Origin: Emcibacter sp. SYSU 3D8
GTDB lineage: Bacteria > Pseudomonadota > Alphaproteobacteria > SMXS01
DNA: 64,000 bases
Direction of reading: 5' to 3'
Assembly: GCF_039655875.1 (NCBI RefSeq)
Contig: NZ_JBBYXK010000004.1
Span: forward strand, 355,007 to 419,006
Shown here: piece after piece, positions 16,737 through 26,145 of the stretch
How positions within the stretch are numbered: position 1 is the stretch's first letter
Layout of the letters: every line of letters begins with the position of its first letter
Position numbers and translations under genes: made by a program
The notes under the pieces: model-generated
What the model was told of the DNA's origin: nothing
Databases searched by the model: none
Seen by the model: only the letters and a program-made list of their open reading frames with translations

Positions 16737-17837
16737 TCAGGTAATGACGGCTTCACGCACGCGCACCCGTCCGCTGAGATATTCGTTGAGCGGCCTGAGC
16801 GCGGGAATGTGGCTGAAGATCACGTTCATCACCACTGTGATCGGTACGGCCATCAGCGCGCCGGGAATGCCCCACAGCCAGGTCCAGATCACCACTGACA
16901 GGAATACGATGACGGGGTTGAGGGTAAAGCGGCGGCCCAGCAGGCTGGGGGTGATGAAGCTCGCCTCGAGCATATTGGCGACGGTGTAGATGGCGGGCGC
17001 AAGCAGCGCGTCGCCAATGCCGGAGAACTGCAGCAACGCGGCGACCGTGACCAGGCTGAGCCCGATCAGAAATCCGATATAGGGAATGAAGTTGAGAATG
17101 GCGACGGTGATGCCCCAGAACAGCGCATTGTTCAGGCCGATGGCATAGAGGCCGCCGCCGACCACCGCGCCCAGCGCCACGTTGATCAGCAGGATGGTGA
17201 TAAGGTATGAAGATACCTCGCTCTCGATCTTGTTGATGATGGACACGACGGCGCGCTTGTCGTGGAATGTGGGCATCAGCCGGACGGTTTTTTCCTTGAA
17301 CATGTCGCCGGCCGCCAGCAGGAAATACAACAGCACCAGCATCATGGCGAGATTGACGCCGATATGCTGGATGCCGCCGGCAATGCGCTCCATCATCGAT
17401 GGCGAAGCGGCAACGATCGTGGTCGTCCGCTTCTTCCGGTCGGTGTTGGTCAGGTTCATCACATCGGCGGACGCCTTCTCCACCGTGGCGACGGACTCGC
17501 GCATCGGCCTGAACTTGCGCTCAAGCTGCTTGGCGATCTTGGGCGCCCGGTCGATCCAGTCGATGGCCGGTTTGCTGACGGCCGTCACGGCAAGCGCGGC
17601 CACGCCAATCAGTGTCGCGAGGACGATCGCGGCGAGCAGGGGCGATGGCACGCCCCGCCGCGCCAGCGGCCGGATCAGCGGCGCGAAGGTAAAGCCCATG
17701 AGGACCGCGCCGACCAGCGGGATGAATACATCGGCTGCAAAATACAGGCTTGAGACGACCGCGCAGACGAACAGTCCGATGAGCGATATGTAGGCCCAGC
17801 GTTGCAGCTTTTCTGTCGGAAGCGGTGTTGGCATCAT
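16737..17837 (-). CDS. AI-2E family transporter (PerM/TqsA-like)
   Basis: A 366-residue permease with about eight membrane helices of the AI-2E transporter (UPF0118) family; named members export AI-2 or act as Na+/H+ antiporters, and many are untested. Seen are the N-terminal helix pair LIGLFVCAVVSSLYFAADVFIPLVGAVL, the large soluble loop near 95-165, and the C-terminal GFLIGLSLVTVAAL and WTWLWGIPGALMAVPI segments. The two Met codons at the start make the exact start uncertain by one residue. Confidence 0.9.
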   Translation of the reverse strand: MMPTPLPTEKLQRWAYISLIGLFVCAVVSSLYFAADVFIPLVGAVLMGFTFAPLIRPLARRGVPSPLLAAIVLATLIGVAALAVTAVSKPAIDWIDRAPKIAKQLERKFRPMRESVATVEKASADVMNLTNTDRKKRTTTIVAASPSMMERIAGGIQHIGVNLAMMLVLLYFLLAAGDMFKEKTVRLMPTFHDKRAVVSIINKIESEVSSYLITILLINVALGAVVGGGLYAIGLNNALFWGITVAILNFIPYIGFLIGLSLVTVAALLQFSGIGDALLAPAIYTVANMLEASFITPSLLGRRFTLNPVIVFLSVVIWTWLWGIPGALMAVPITVVMNVIFSHIPALRPLNEYLSGRVRVREAVIT

Positions 17838-17951
17838 CGGGCAGGAACCGGTTTGAGGAGCGGCACAATAGCACCACGCGTCGTGACCGCCCGCAATAAC
17901 CGACCGATCTGCTCGCGAACGCGTCAGAACGCCGCCAGTTCCGCTCGAGGG

Positions 17952-18836
17952 CTAGAGTTCCCGGGCGTTGAAGGTGTCGCAGGCATCCATGGTGCCCGTC
18001 TGCATGCCCTGTCGAAACCAGCGCACCCGCTGGGCCGAGCTGCCGTGGGTGAACGCGTCGGGAACCACATGGCCCTGAGCCTGCTTTTGCAGCCGGTCGT
18101 CGCCGATCGCGGTGGCCGCGGTCAATGCTTCGTCGATGTCCCCTGCCTCGAGCAGGTCGCGGCTGCGGCGTGCATGGTAGGCCCATATTCCGGCGAAGCA
18201 GTCGGCCTGTAGTTCCTGCCTGACGGACAGGGCGTTGCCTTCTCTTTGGCTGGCCTGGGCACGCAGGCTCGCGACCTGCCTTGAGATGCCCAGCAGGGTC
18301 TGGACGTGGTGGCCGATCTCGTGGGCGATCACATAGGCCTGGGCAAAGTCGCCCGGTGCGCCGAAGCGGCTGCCGAGTTCGTCGAAGAAGCTGGTATCCA
18401 GATACACCTTCTGGTCGCCGGGACAGTAGAACGGTCCGGTCGCCGACTGGGCGAAGCCGCAGGCCGACTGGACCGAGCCGCTGAACAGGACCAGCTTGGG
18501 TTCCTCGTAGCTGCGGCCCATCAGGCCAAAGATCCGATGCCAGGTGTCTTCCGTGTCGGCGAGGACCGTGGCGACGAAGGCGCGGCTGTCCCGTGCTTCG
18601 GGCGAGGACGTGTCGACGGTGTGCGCCGGCGCTTGCGGCGCGCCGCCACCGCCCAGGAACACGGATGGGTCAACGCCGAAGTAAAGCCCTGCCAGCACGA
18701 CGACGATCGTCCCGATGATCCCCAGCTTGCCGCCACCACCGCCGCTGCCGGGCATGCGCAAGCCGCGCCTGCCCGTGCTGCCCTGGCCACGCATGTCTTC
18801 GATATTGCTGCTTTCGCGGCGGCCGCGCCAACGCAT
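17952..18836 (-). CDS. YpfJ-type neutral zinc metallopeptidase
   Basis: A 294-residue protein of the KPN_02809/YpfJ family. It opens with an Arg/Ser-rich cytosolic N-terminus (MRWRGRRESSNIEDMRGQG), then a single membrane helix (GIIGTIVVVLAGLYFGV) and a zincin domain with the HEIGHH motif near residue 172. SACGFAQSATGPFYCPGD and ELQADCFAGIWAYH are diagnostic. The physiological substrate is unknown. GGGAGA precedes the ATG. Confidence 0.92.
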   Translation of the reverse strand: MRWRGRRESSNIEDMRGQGSTGRRGLRMPGSGGGGGKLGIIGTIVVVLAGLYFGVDPSVFLGGGGAPQAPAHTVDTSSPEARDSRAFVATVLADTEDTWHRIFGLMGRSYEEPKLVLFSGSVQSACGFAQSATGPFYCPGDQKVYLDTSFFDELGSRFGAPGDFAQAYVIAHEIGHHVQTLLGISRQVASLRAQASQREGNALSVRQELQADCFAGIWAYHARRSRDLLEAGDIDEALTAATAIGDDRLQKQAQGHVVPDAFTHGSSAQRVRWFRQGMQTGTMDACDTFNAREL

Positions 18837-18907
18837 CGAGGTCTCCCGTACCTTTGTATCAACGGTAGTGAGTTGCGCGCGGCGTCACAAGCTGCCGGCG
18901 TATCACC

Positions 18908-19090
18908 CTACCTTTTGGGGCCGAATAGCGCCCACAGGATGAGCCCCAATACCGGCAGCAGCAGAATGACGACAATCCAGATCGCCTTGGACAGGGCGCC
19001 GGCGCCGCTCTGCGCCACCCTGATGATGGCGTAGATATCGAGCACCAGGATGATGAGGCCCAACAAACCTGAATAGGGGAAGTCTAGCAT
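18908..19090 (-). CDS. PLDc_N domain small membrane protein
   Basis: A 60-residue protein with two membrane helices, the phospholipase D N-terminal-like module found alone in many bacteria: LLGLIILVLDIYAIIRVAQ, then IWIVVILLLPVLGLILWALFGPK. Function unknown, probably envelope stress or cell-envelope maintenance in some relatives. ATG 19090 follows GGAG. An upstream in-frame Met at 19120 is less likely. Confidence 0.82.
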   Translation of the reverse strand: MLDFPYSGLLGLIILVLDIYAIIRVAQSGAGALSKAIWIVVILLLPVLGLILWALFGPKR

Positions 19091-19424
19091 GAAAGGTTCT
19101 CCAGTGATGGCAGCCGCCACCCTAGCGGGCCGGCGCTACCGGCGTAAGCGCAATCAGACGAGATCGTGGCCAGACCGGAAGCAGCTGCCTCCATCGAAAC
19201 AGACCACCCGGTCCTAAGGCCGGCCATGATGACAAAGTGCCTGTGCTGCCCTAACATCCAGCAGGGCCTGATCGCCATTCCATGCACCGCATGTCCCCGA
19301 AAGCCATTGGCCCGGGGATAGTGATTGCGTCAGCCTGCAGGGTGCCGCGACTGCGTTTTCATGACGGCGAACCGTGCCGCCAGGCGGCAGCGGGGAACAG
19401 CGCAACCGGCCTGGAGGGGGCGTC
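19091..19424. other. Gene-free divergent region
   Basis: About 330 bases between the divergent PLDc_N gene and the repeat protein. No reading frame with a ribosome site was seen. It must contain the promoters of both flanking units. Confidence 0.45.
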
Positions 19425-21269
19425 ATGGATCCTGTGCTGATAATGTTCGGAATTCGCGCCGCGGTCCGGCTCGGTCGGTCGGGCGCGGAAATCTACGCGC
19501 AACGGTCGCGCGACAGGGCGGTTTACATGCCGGACATCATGCCGCCGGCGCCCTTCAGTCCCTATCAATTGCTGATCGACTTCTATGGCGATCCCGCCAA
19601 CCTCGAAAAGCTGAAGGCGGACCCGCAACTGATCGTGTTGTGGGACGAAGCCGCGCAACGTCCGGTCAACAAGCTGCCGAAGACCATCGAGCCATTGCAT
19701 GCCGCCTTCCTCGCAGCGCTGACTGAGACGTCGCTGGGCGTCGGCGAGGAGAGCCGGTTTGTACGGCTCGAACTGGCCGGCGGGGCGCTGATCTCGCAGT
19801 GGAGCCGGTCCGCCGAGCCCTTGAGCCCGCTCGGCCGTATCGCCCTGACCATGGCCGACATTGCACTGGAGTTCGTCGGCTCGAATCCGTCGATTATCGG
19901 CGCGGGAGGCGGCGGCGAGAAGCTGATCGGCGCCATCGCCAGCAACCTGTCCGCCCTGGTTCCCGACGACACCGATGAATTCGGCCCACGCGCCCAGTTC
20001 GCCAATCATCTCGTGGGAATCTTCCTGCGCGCCGGCCTTTCGGCACTGGCCGCGCATCCCGGCCTGGTCTTCGACGGCGAGCATGCCGAAAAGCTGGTCA
20101 CGGAAACGCTGGCGCCGCTGATCGAGGCAACGCCGGACGGACTGAGCGAACGGCTGGAATGGCAGGCATTGCTGGATGCGCTGATGGGGCCGGCCGCGAC
20201 GGCCGCGTTCTCCGTCGTGGCGGCAAAGCCCGATGCGTTTCTCGGCAAGAAGTTCGGCTCGGACAAGGCGCTGGGGGCGCTGACCGGCGCGCTTTTCAAC
20301 ACGCTGAAGGACCCGGACCTGCGCCGGCAGTTCGGCGACGGCGGCTGGATCACGCTCTACACGTCGCTGCTGCAGGTGGTTGCCGATCATCCCGCCTTGT
20401 TTGCCGGCGACGGGACCAGACCCAGGGACGAACTCATCCGCGGCCTGCTGTCCGGCGCGGCGACAACGTTGCAGGCTCACCCGGGCTTTGATGGCCCGAT
20501 CGGCGCCGAACTCGCAGCCATGGCGGTACAGGCGCTCAACGCGAATGCGGGCGGGCTGCTCAAGCTGGACCGGGACGACGCATGGGAGGGGATGGCGCTG
20601 GCCATGATCGGCCAGGTCTCCGGCGGGTTGTCGCAGGCGCTGACCACGGAAGGCGGCGCGTTGCGACGCTTCGGCCATGACCAGATTCTCGAACTCGGCC
20701 GGATATTCCTGGTCCAGGCGGCGGCAACGCCGGGCATGATCGGGGTCCGGCGGACCGAACTGAAAGCCATCGTCTCGGGGGTCGCGTCGGCGATGGCCAG
20801 GGACGAGGACCTCCTGCTGTCGCCGGACGACTGGTTGAAGATCGCGGCCGTGGCCGCAGGCGAAGCGGCGGCGAATCCGGGCCGTTTGTTCGGGCTGGAT
20901 GACTCGGCTCCCGGCACGGCACTGGGGGCGCTGATCATCGGGGACCTGCTGGAGGCCGCGTCGGCAGCATGGTCAACGGGGCGTGACGGCGGCAGCCTGC
21001 TCGCCGGCGCAACATTGCGGGACGCGATCATATCGGCACTGCGGACCGCGGCAGACAATGCCATGGCCGCTGCCTCCGACGACAAGCCCATCAAGGCTGT
21101 CGCCGAGGCGATCAACGCAATCGTCGTCAGGACGCCCGATGCTTTCGGGTCCAGGGACTGGCTGCGACTATTCGAGGTGCTCGCCGTCGATGCGGTCAAT
21201 GGGGGCACGGTGCCCGAACTGGACGAGGCGAAGATCATGGCCATTCTGGGCAAGGGGAGCATGGCATGA
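19425..21269 (+). CDS. Large helical repeat protein of unknown function
   Basis: A 614-residue protein built of about seven degenerate helical units, each with a phrase like A(A)xxPgxlf followed by an amphipathic helix: LAAHPGLVFDGEHAEKL, VAAKPDAFLGKKFG, VADHPALFAGDG, AATPGMIGVRRTEL, AANPGRLFGLDDSA. This suggests an alpha-solenoid or stacked array. The N-terminus has a hydrophobic stretch (MDPVLIMFGIRAAVRLG) that may anchor or associate with the membrane. GGAGGGGG precedes ATG 19425. The next gene, a lipoprotein, overlaps by 4 bp, so the two are translationally coupled and probably work together in the envelope. I do not recognise the family. Confidence 0.75.
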   Translation: MDPVLIMFGIRAAVRLGRSGAEIYAQRSRDRAVYMPDIMPPAPFSPYQLLIDFYGDPANLEKLKADPQLIVLWDEAAQRPVNKLPKTIEPLHAAFLAALTETSLGVGEESRFVRLELAGGALISQWSRSAEPLSPLGRIALTMADIALEFVGSNPSIIGAGGGGEKLIGAIASNLSALVPDDTDEFGPRAQFANHLVGIFLRAGLSALAAHPGLVFDGEHAEKLVTETLAPLIEATPDGLSERLEWQALLDALMGPAATAAFSVVAAKPDAFLGKKFGSDKALGALTGALFNTLKDPDLRRQFGDGGWITLYTSLLQVVADHPALFAGDGTRPRDELIRGLLSGAATTLQAHPGFDGPIGAELAAMAVQALNANAGGLLKLDRDDAWEGMALAMIGQVSGGLSQALTTEGGALRRFGHDQILELGRIFLVQAAATPGMIGVRRTELKAIVSGVASAMARDEDLLLSPDDWLKIAAVAAGEAAANPGRLFGLDDSAPGTALGALIIGDLLEAASAAWSTGRDGGSLLAGATLRDAIISALRTAADNAMAAASDDKPIKAVAEAINAIVVRTPDAFGSRDWLRLFEVLAVDAVNGGTVPELDEAKIMAILGKGSMA

Positions 21270-22075
21270 CGACGAGATGGGGTGCGGCACTTCTTGCCGT
21301 CACGGCCCTGGTCCTGATGACCGGCTGCGAGACCGTGGAGACTGCCTCCACGATCCGGGAACTTGATGACAGGGTCCGCGAGGTGCTGGTCCAGCAGGCC
21401 AGCCAGAATGACGCACTGGTGAGGCAGGTCACATCCGACCAGGCGCTCGCCGAACTGGCGCGACAGGCCGCCCATCAGGCGCAGGTGACCGAGGGGCAGA
21501 CCGACCGCATCACCTTCTATCGGATCGCCGCGGTCGCCTACTGGAAGGCCGGCGTCCTGGGCGAGCAGCGGATTGGCGATGTGGTCGCCGCCGGTCTGGC
21601 CCTGTGCAAGACCGTGGAACGTCGCCCGCCTCGGGACTGTGTCGCCATCGCCCTGGCGCTGCCGGCGGCGCAGATCGAAAGCGAAAGGCGGGAACTGGAC
21701 GCCCTGGAGGCGGCGGCGCGTCAGGGTCAGCTGGACGAAGAGCACCTGAAGCGATTGGTGCGCGTGACCGACCGGATGCTCGGCGCAACGGGTCGTTTGC
21801 TCCAGCTTCGACCGCCGGGGACGGACATCGCCGTGCCGCCGGACCTGCGTGATTATGTCGACCGGCAGGTCTTGCTGGCCTATTGCAATGCGGGCCGGGC
21901 ACGGGCTTTCGCGATCGAGAATTCTCGCGCGGGCCTGCCCTCGGAAACCAGGCAGGAATATCAGCGCATCCGGTCCGAAACGGCCGCGGCGCTGAGCCAG
22001 GAACCCATCTGTATGGACCGCAAGGACATCCGGTCGCGGACAGTCGAGGAAAAATCCGCCAGGGACGGCAGCTAG
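21266..22075 (+). CDS. Putative lipoprotein coupled to the repeat protein
   Basis: A 269-residue protein with a lipoprotein signal (LVLMTGC, lipidated Cys near residue 21). The mature part is strongly helical and charged, with long coiled-coil-like stretches (ELDDRVREVLVQQASQND and ESERRELDALEAAARQGQ). It starts in the ATGA overlap with the repeat protein and ends 4 bases into the convergent saccharopine-dehydrogenase-like gene. Function unknown; probably anchors to the outer or inner membrane and partners the repeat protein. Confidence 0.72.
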   Translation: MTTRWGAALLAVTALVLMTGCETVETASTIRELDDRVREVLVQQASQNDALVRQVTSDQALAELARQAAHQAQVTEGQTDRITFYRIAAVAYWKAGVLGEQRIGDVVAAGLALCKTVERRPPRDCVAIALALPAAQIESERRELDALEAAARQGQLDEEHLKRLVRVTDRMLGATGRLLQLRPPGTDIAVPPDLRDYVDRQVLLAYCNAGRARAFAIENSRAGLPSETRQEYQRIRSETAAALSQEPICMDRKDIRSRTVEEKSARDGS

Positions 22076-23337
22076 CTCGCTTCGACCGCCGAGAACCGCA
22101 AGCCTGCCGCTGCAAAGCGTGGCAGCTCGGCCGTGCCGAGCGCAAGCGCGGGGGTAAGCACGCCGGCACGGCCGGGCGTCTTGGCCTGCGGGTCGGCCAG
22201 GATCAGGGCCGCTTCGGCGATCATGTTGGCGGTGGTGCGGTAGCCGGGATGGCCGTCGGCGTCGAGCTGCATGGCGACATTGCCTGCCGGGCCGCTGGCG
22301 CGGCCGATGATGTTCCAGTGCCAGTTGTCCAGGTTCTCCAGGCTGGGACCTGATCCCGGCTTGGGGAAATAGCGGTCGGCCACCGACTTCATGATCTGGC
22401 GCGGGAACCTGAGCGAGGTGCTCGACAGCCAGCCCATCACCGACGCATTGACCGACATCAGATAAGAGGCGGGCGCCGCGAAGGCGCCGGCGCGGCCGCC
22501 CATGCTCATGCGCTCGCGGTAGTGTATCGATGCGGACACCGGCACCTGCTCGCGCCGCAACAGCGCGAAGGTGCGGTTGACCACCGCCGGATGCAGATAG
22601 GGGCCGGGAAAGATCGGCATGGTCCATGGCTCCAGATCGTCGGGCCTGGGCGCCATGTCGTAGGGCATTGCGCGCCGGATCTCGGCCCGGTCCGGGTCGT
22701 CGGCCGGGTTGAGCGCGGTGGGATCTTCGGCGAGGCCGGAGAAATCGTTCTCCAGCATCACCCGCATGGTCTCGGCCGTGCCGCCCGAGATCATTTCGCC
22801 CAGGCCGGTCGCGCCGGGCGGCGGCTGCATGGCGCCGGCGAGCAGGTCGATGCGTGCGGGGCTTGCGCCGTGCCGGTCCATATAATCTTCCAGCAGCGCC
22901 AGGGCCATCAGGTCGAACGGCAGCGCCTCGTAGCCGGCGACCGGGGCAATCCGGGCGCCACTGTCGCGGGCGATGTCGTGGAACCGGTCGATGATGCCGC
23001 GCACAAACACCAGCTCGCCGGTCAGATCGAGATAGTGGGTGCCGGCCGCGGCGCAGGCGCCGACCAGGGTTTCGGCGCGGCCATAATAGGGGCCGGCCAG
23101 ATTGGTGATGACCGCGCCGCGCGCCGCCAGTTCCGCCGCTTCTGCGGGCACCGTGCAATCGGCAGCGATGGCGCCCGACGCCTGGTGCAGTTCGGCAAGC
23201 GGTGCGAGCACCTCTGCGCGCCGTCCCGCGACGGCCCAGCGCTGGCCGGTTTCACGCGCGCGGCCGGCCAGATACTCGCAGACGCGCTGGCCGGTATAGC
23301 CGCTTGCGCCCACGACGATGACGTCGAATTCCCGCAT
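22072..23337 (-). CDS. Saccharopine dehydrogenase-like / trans-acting enoyl reductase family protein
   Basis: A 421-residue NAD(P)-binding protein. The N-terminal Rossmann loop is VGASGYTGQRVCEYLA, followed by WAVAGRR and ITNLAGPYYG, as in saccharopine-dehydrogenase-like proteins and the trans-acting enoyl reductases of mycobacterial lipid synthesis. THYLDLTGE is also typical. GGAGGAAG precedes ATG 23337. Its last 4 bases overlap the lipoprotein end. It is divergent from the VOC gene. The substrate is unknown, perhaps an unsaturated acyl thioester. Confidence 0.85.
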   Translation of the reverse strand: MREFDVIVVGASGYTGQRVCEYLAGRARETGQRWAVAGRRAEVLAPLAELHQASGAIAADCTVPAEAAELAARGAVITNLAGPYYGRAETLVGACAAAGTHYLDLTGELVFVRGIIDRFHDIARDSGARIAPVAGYEALPFDLMALALLEDYMDRHGASPARIDLLAGAMQPPPGATGLGEMISGGTAETMRVMLENDFSGLAEDPTALNPADDPDRAEIRRAMPYDMAPRPDDLEPWTMPIFPGPYLHPAVVNRTFALLRREQVPVSASIHYRERMSMGGRAGAFAAPASYLMSVNASVMGWLSSTSLRFPRQIMKSVADRYFPKPGSGPSLENLDNWHWNIIGRASGPAGNVAMQLDADGHPGYRTTANMIAEAALILADPQAKTPGRAGVLTPALALGTAELPRFAAAGLRFSAVEAS

Positions 23338-23434
23338 GGCTTCCTCCCGAAGGGGCATCATAGCACTTCGCCGGCGGGTTGACTCATCCGGCTGCAGCGA
23401 TACGTCATCGGCAGGCATGCTGAGGGAGAAGCCG

Positions 23435-23818
23435 ATGACCGTTCAGTTGAATCACACCATTGTCTGGTGCCGGGACCAGCAGAAATCCGCCAATTTCCTT
23501 GCCGAGATGCTGGGCCGCCCGGCGCCGAAGAGATTCGCTCATTTTCATGTGGTCGACGTCGACAACGGCGTCTCGCTGGATTTCTCCGAAGACCGCAGCG
23601 ATTTCTCCATCCAGCACTACGCCTTCCTGGTGAGCGAGGAGGCTTTCGACGGCATTCTGGGGCGCATCAAGGACAAGGGGCTGGAGTTCTGGGCCGACCC
23701 GGGGCGCAGCCAGCCGGGCGAAATCAACCACAACGACGGCGGCCGCGGCGTCTACTTCCTCGATCCGGACGGCCATTTTCTGGAAGCGATCACCCGGCCC
23801 TATGGAAGCGGCGCCTGA
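23435..23818 (+). CDS. VOC family protein, single-module pair
   Basis: A 127-residue glyoxalase-fold protein. His in LNHTIVWCRD, a HFHVVDV segment, HYAFLVSE and the C-terminal DPDGHFLEAITRPYG with a Glu ligand are the usual metal-binding positions. GAGGGAG precedes ATG 23435. It is short, so two chains probably make the active site. The substrate is unknown. Confidence 0.85.
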   Translation: MTVQLNHTIVWCRDQQKSANFLAEMLGRPAPKRFAHFHVVDVDNGVSLDFSEDRSDFSIQHYAFLVSEEAFDGILGRIKDKGLEFWADPGRSQPGEINHNDGGRGVYFLDPDGHFLEAITRPYGSGA

Positions 23819-23994
23819 GCCGGAGGGTTTCCCGTTTGTCAGGGGCGGCGTTGCCGCTAAGCTGGACATGGCGGACGCGACAGGGCGGCCGCCGCAGCCG
23901 GAGCCGACGCCATTCACCTTCTTGAAACGGGCAATACGGGGCATGCCGCAGCGGTGACGCCGGGAGCATCGGTGTCAGCCGGCATGGTGGGACG

Positions 23995-24990
23995 ATGAGC
24001 GGGAGACGCCTGCTCAGCGTGGTCACCGCCTGCTTCAACGAGGAAGGCAACGTCGAGGAATTGTACCGCCAGGTGCGGGCGCAGTTCGAGGCGATCGGCC
24101 GCTACGATTACGAACATATCTTCATCGACAATTGTTCGACTGACGGCACGGTGACCGTGCTCAAGCGGCTTGCCGCAGCCGACCGCAACGTCAAGGTCAT
24201 CGTCAACGCGCGCAATTTCGGCCATATCCGCTCGCCCATGCACGCCATCCTGCAGGCGCGGGGCGAGGCCGTCATCTCGCTGGTGGCCGACCTGCAGGAT
24301 CCGCCTTCGTTCATTCCCCAGCTGGTCGCCAAATGGGAGGAAGGCTTTCCGGTCGTGCTGTGCATCAAGCATGCCAGCGAGGAATCGCAGCTGATGTTCT
24401 GGCTGCGCAAGAAGTACTACGCGCTGGTCCAACGGCTGTCGTCCATCGAGACCATCCAGAATTTCACGGGGTTCGGTCTCTATGACCGCAAGGTTATCGA
24501 GGAGGTGCGCCGTTTCGGCGACCCCTATCCGTATTTTCGCGGCATGATCGCCGAGATCGGCCTGCAGCGGTTCGAGATTCCCTACGAACAGCCGGGCCGC
24601 AAGTCGGGCATCACCAAGAACAACTGGTACACGCTGTACGACCTGGCGATGCTGGGCATCACCAATCTGTCCAAGGTGCCGCTGCGGCTGGTGGCGGGCC
24701 TGGGCTTCGTGACGGCGGCCGGCTCGCTCGTCGTGGCGCTGGCCTATCTGCTCTACAAGCTGTTCTTCTGGACCGAATTCGACCTGGGCCTGGCGCCTGT
24801 CGTCATCGGCCTGTTCTTCCTGGGCGCGGTACAGCTCATCGCGCTGGGGATCATCGGCGAATATATCGGCTCGGTGCACACGACCGTGCAGAACCGGCCC
24901 TATGTGACCGAGCGCGAGCGCATCAATTTCGATGCCGGGTCCACGGCATGCGGGGCAGACCCGGCCGGGAACCAAAGCCGGACCACATGA
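23995..24990 (+). CDS. Polyprenyl-phosphate glycosyltransferase (GT2, GtrB/DPM1-like)
   Basis: A 331-residue family 2 glycosyltransferase that moves sugars onto lipid phosphates at the inner membrane. Seen are VVTACFNEEGNVEELY, IDNCSTDGT, the VADLQDPP metal-binding loop and the C-terminal pair of membrane helices (LVAGLGFVTAAGSLVVALAYLLY and VVIGLFFLGAVQLIALGIIGEYIG). Typical partners (a flippase and a second transferase) are not adjacent. A short C-terminal tail continues after the family end. Confidence 0.9.
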   Translation: MSGRRLLSVVTACFNEEGNVEELYRQVRAQFEAIGRYDYEHIFIDNCSTDGTVTVLKRLAAADRNVKVIVNARNFGHIRSPMHAILQARGEAVISLVADLQDPPSFIPQLVAKWEEGFPVVLCIKHASEESQLMFWLRKKYYALVQRLSSIETIQNFTGFGLYDRKVIEEVRRFGDPYPYFRGMIAEIGLQRFEIPYEQPGRKSGITKNNWYTLYDLAMLGITNLSKVPLRLVAGLGFVTAAGSLVVALAYLLYKLFFWTEFDLGLAPVVIGLFFLGAVQLIALGIIGEYIGSVHTTVQNRPYVTERERINFDAGSTACGADPAGNQSRTT

Positions 24991-25065
24991 GTGAAGGCGG
25001 GCTGCCCGAGAGCAAGCCCGCCCGCAATCCTGACACATGCCCAATAGGGCGGTTGACCCGGTGGG

Positions 25066-26022
25066 TCAGCCCTTGCTCGACAGGTCGTCGACTTCGGCCA
25101 CTTCGTCCGGCGTCAGTTTCCAGGTGACGGCCTGGGCATTGCGCTCGATCTGCTCGGGCCGGGTGGCGCCGGCGATCACGCTGGCGACGCCGCGCTTGGC
25201 CAGCAGCCATGCGAAGGCCAGGTCGAGCAGCTCCTTGTCGCGGCTTGCCGCGAACGCGCTCAGCTTCTCGACAATCTCCCAGTTGGCGTCGGTGGCGTAG
25301 GCGTTGCCCAGCCCCTGCAGCCGCCCGAAGCGGGTGTCCTTGCCACTGGCTTCGCCGCGCTTGTACTTGCCGGTGAGGAAGCCCGAGGCCAGCGGGAAAA
25401 ACGGCACCAGGCCCATGCCGGCCGCTTCCAGCGCCGGCGCCAGCTCTTTCTCCACGTCGCGGGCGACAAGGCTGTACTGGTTCTGCGAGGCGATATAGCC
25501 GTTGAGGTGATGATACTTGGCGATCCAGTGGGCCTCGGTCACCTTCCACGGCGACATGTTGCTGCAGGCGGCATAGCGGATCTTGCCCTGGTGGATCAGT
25601 TCGTCGAGGGCGCGCAGCGTCTCCTCGGTCGGGGTGATGCCGTCGGGAATGTGCAGGTAATAGAGGTCGATCCAGTCGGTATTGAGCCGCTTCAGGCTGG
25701 CCTCGACCGCCTGCATGATATAGCGGCGCGAGGCGCCGGCGAGGCCATCGGCCGGATTCATGGTCTTCAGGCCGAACTTGGTGCCGATCACCACGTCCTT
25801 GCGGCGCGGGCCGAGCAACTGGCCCAGATAGGCCTCGGAATTGTTTTCCGGGGTGCCGTCGCCATAGATGTCGGCGGTGTCGAGATGGGTCACGCCCAGG
25901 TCGAGCGCCTTGTGCAATACGGCCTTCGAGGCGGGCACGTCGATCTGCCAGCCGAAATTGTTGCAGCCGAGGCCGAGCGTGGAAACCCTCAGGCCCGAAT
26001 TTCCCAACAACCGTTCTTCCAT
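25066..26022 (-). CDS. Aldo/keto reductase
   Basis: A 318-residue NADPH-dependent TIM-barrel reductase. The N-terminal GNSGLRVSTLGLGCNNFGW, the active-site DTADIYGDG (Asp, Tyr), the catalytic Lys in GTKFGLK and His in YYLHIPD are all present, and cofactor binding is seen in ASQNQYSLVARDVE. AGGAGGGA precedes ATG 26022. It stands alone between the GT2 gene (convergent) and the ape operon. Substrate unknown. Confidence 0.92.
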   Translation of the reverse strand: MEERLLGNSGLRVSTLGLGCNNFGWQIDVPASKAVLHKALDLGVTHLDTADIYGDGTPENNSEAYLGQLLGPRRKDVVIGTKFGLKTMNPADGLAGASRRYIMQAVEASLKRLNTDWIDLYYLHIPDGITPTEETLRALDELIHQGKIRYAACSNMSPWKVTEAHWIAKYHHLNGYIASQNQYSLVARDVEKELAPALEAAGMGLVPFFPLASGFLTGKYKRGEASGKDTRFGRLQGLGNAYATDANWEIVEKLSAFAASRDKELLDLAFAWLLAKRGVASVIAGATRPEQIERNAQAVTWKLTPDEVAEVDDLSSKG

Positions 26023-26145
26023 GGGGTTCCCTCCTTATCCGTCATGGGCGCCGAATCCGGCGGCGCCATCTGTGCCCGGAAGCACCGTCGATGTCACCGA
26101 AAATGTGCGCAATCCCGACCGCGATTATGCGCCGGCGGCGATCTC

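Noticed and set aside
20477..23158. 893-residue minus-strand frame
   Set aside because: Runs over the repeat protein, the lipoprotein and another frame of the saccharopine-dehydrogenase-like gene; composition is that of a shadow.
24997..25024. GGCGGGCT/AGCCCGCC hairpin between the GT2 and aldo/keto reductase genes
   Set aside because: Placed well for a shared terminator but without a T run on either side; too weak to call.
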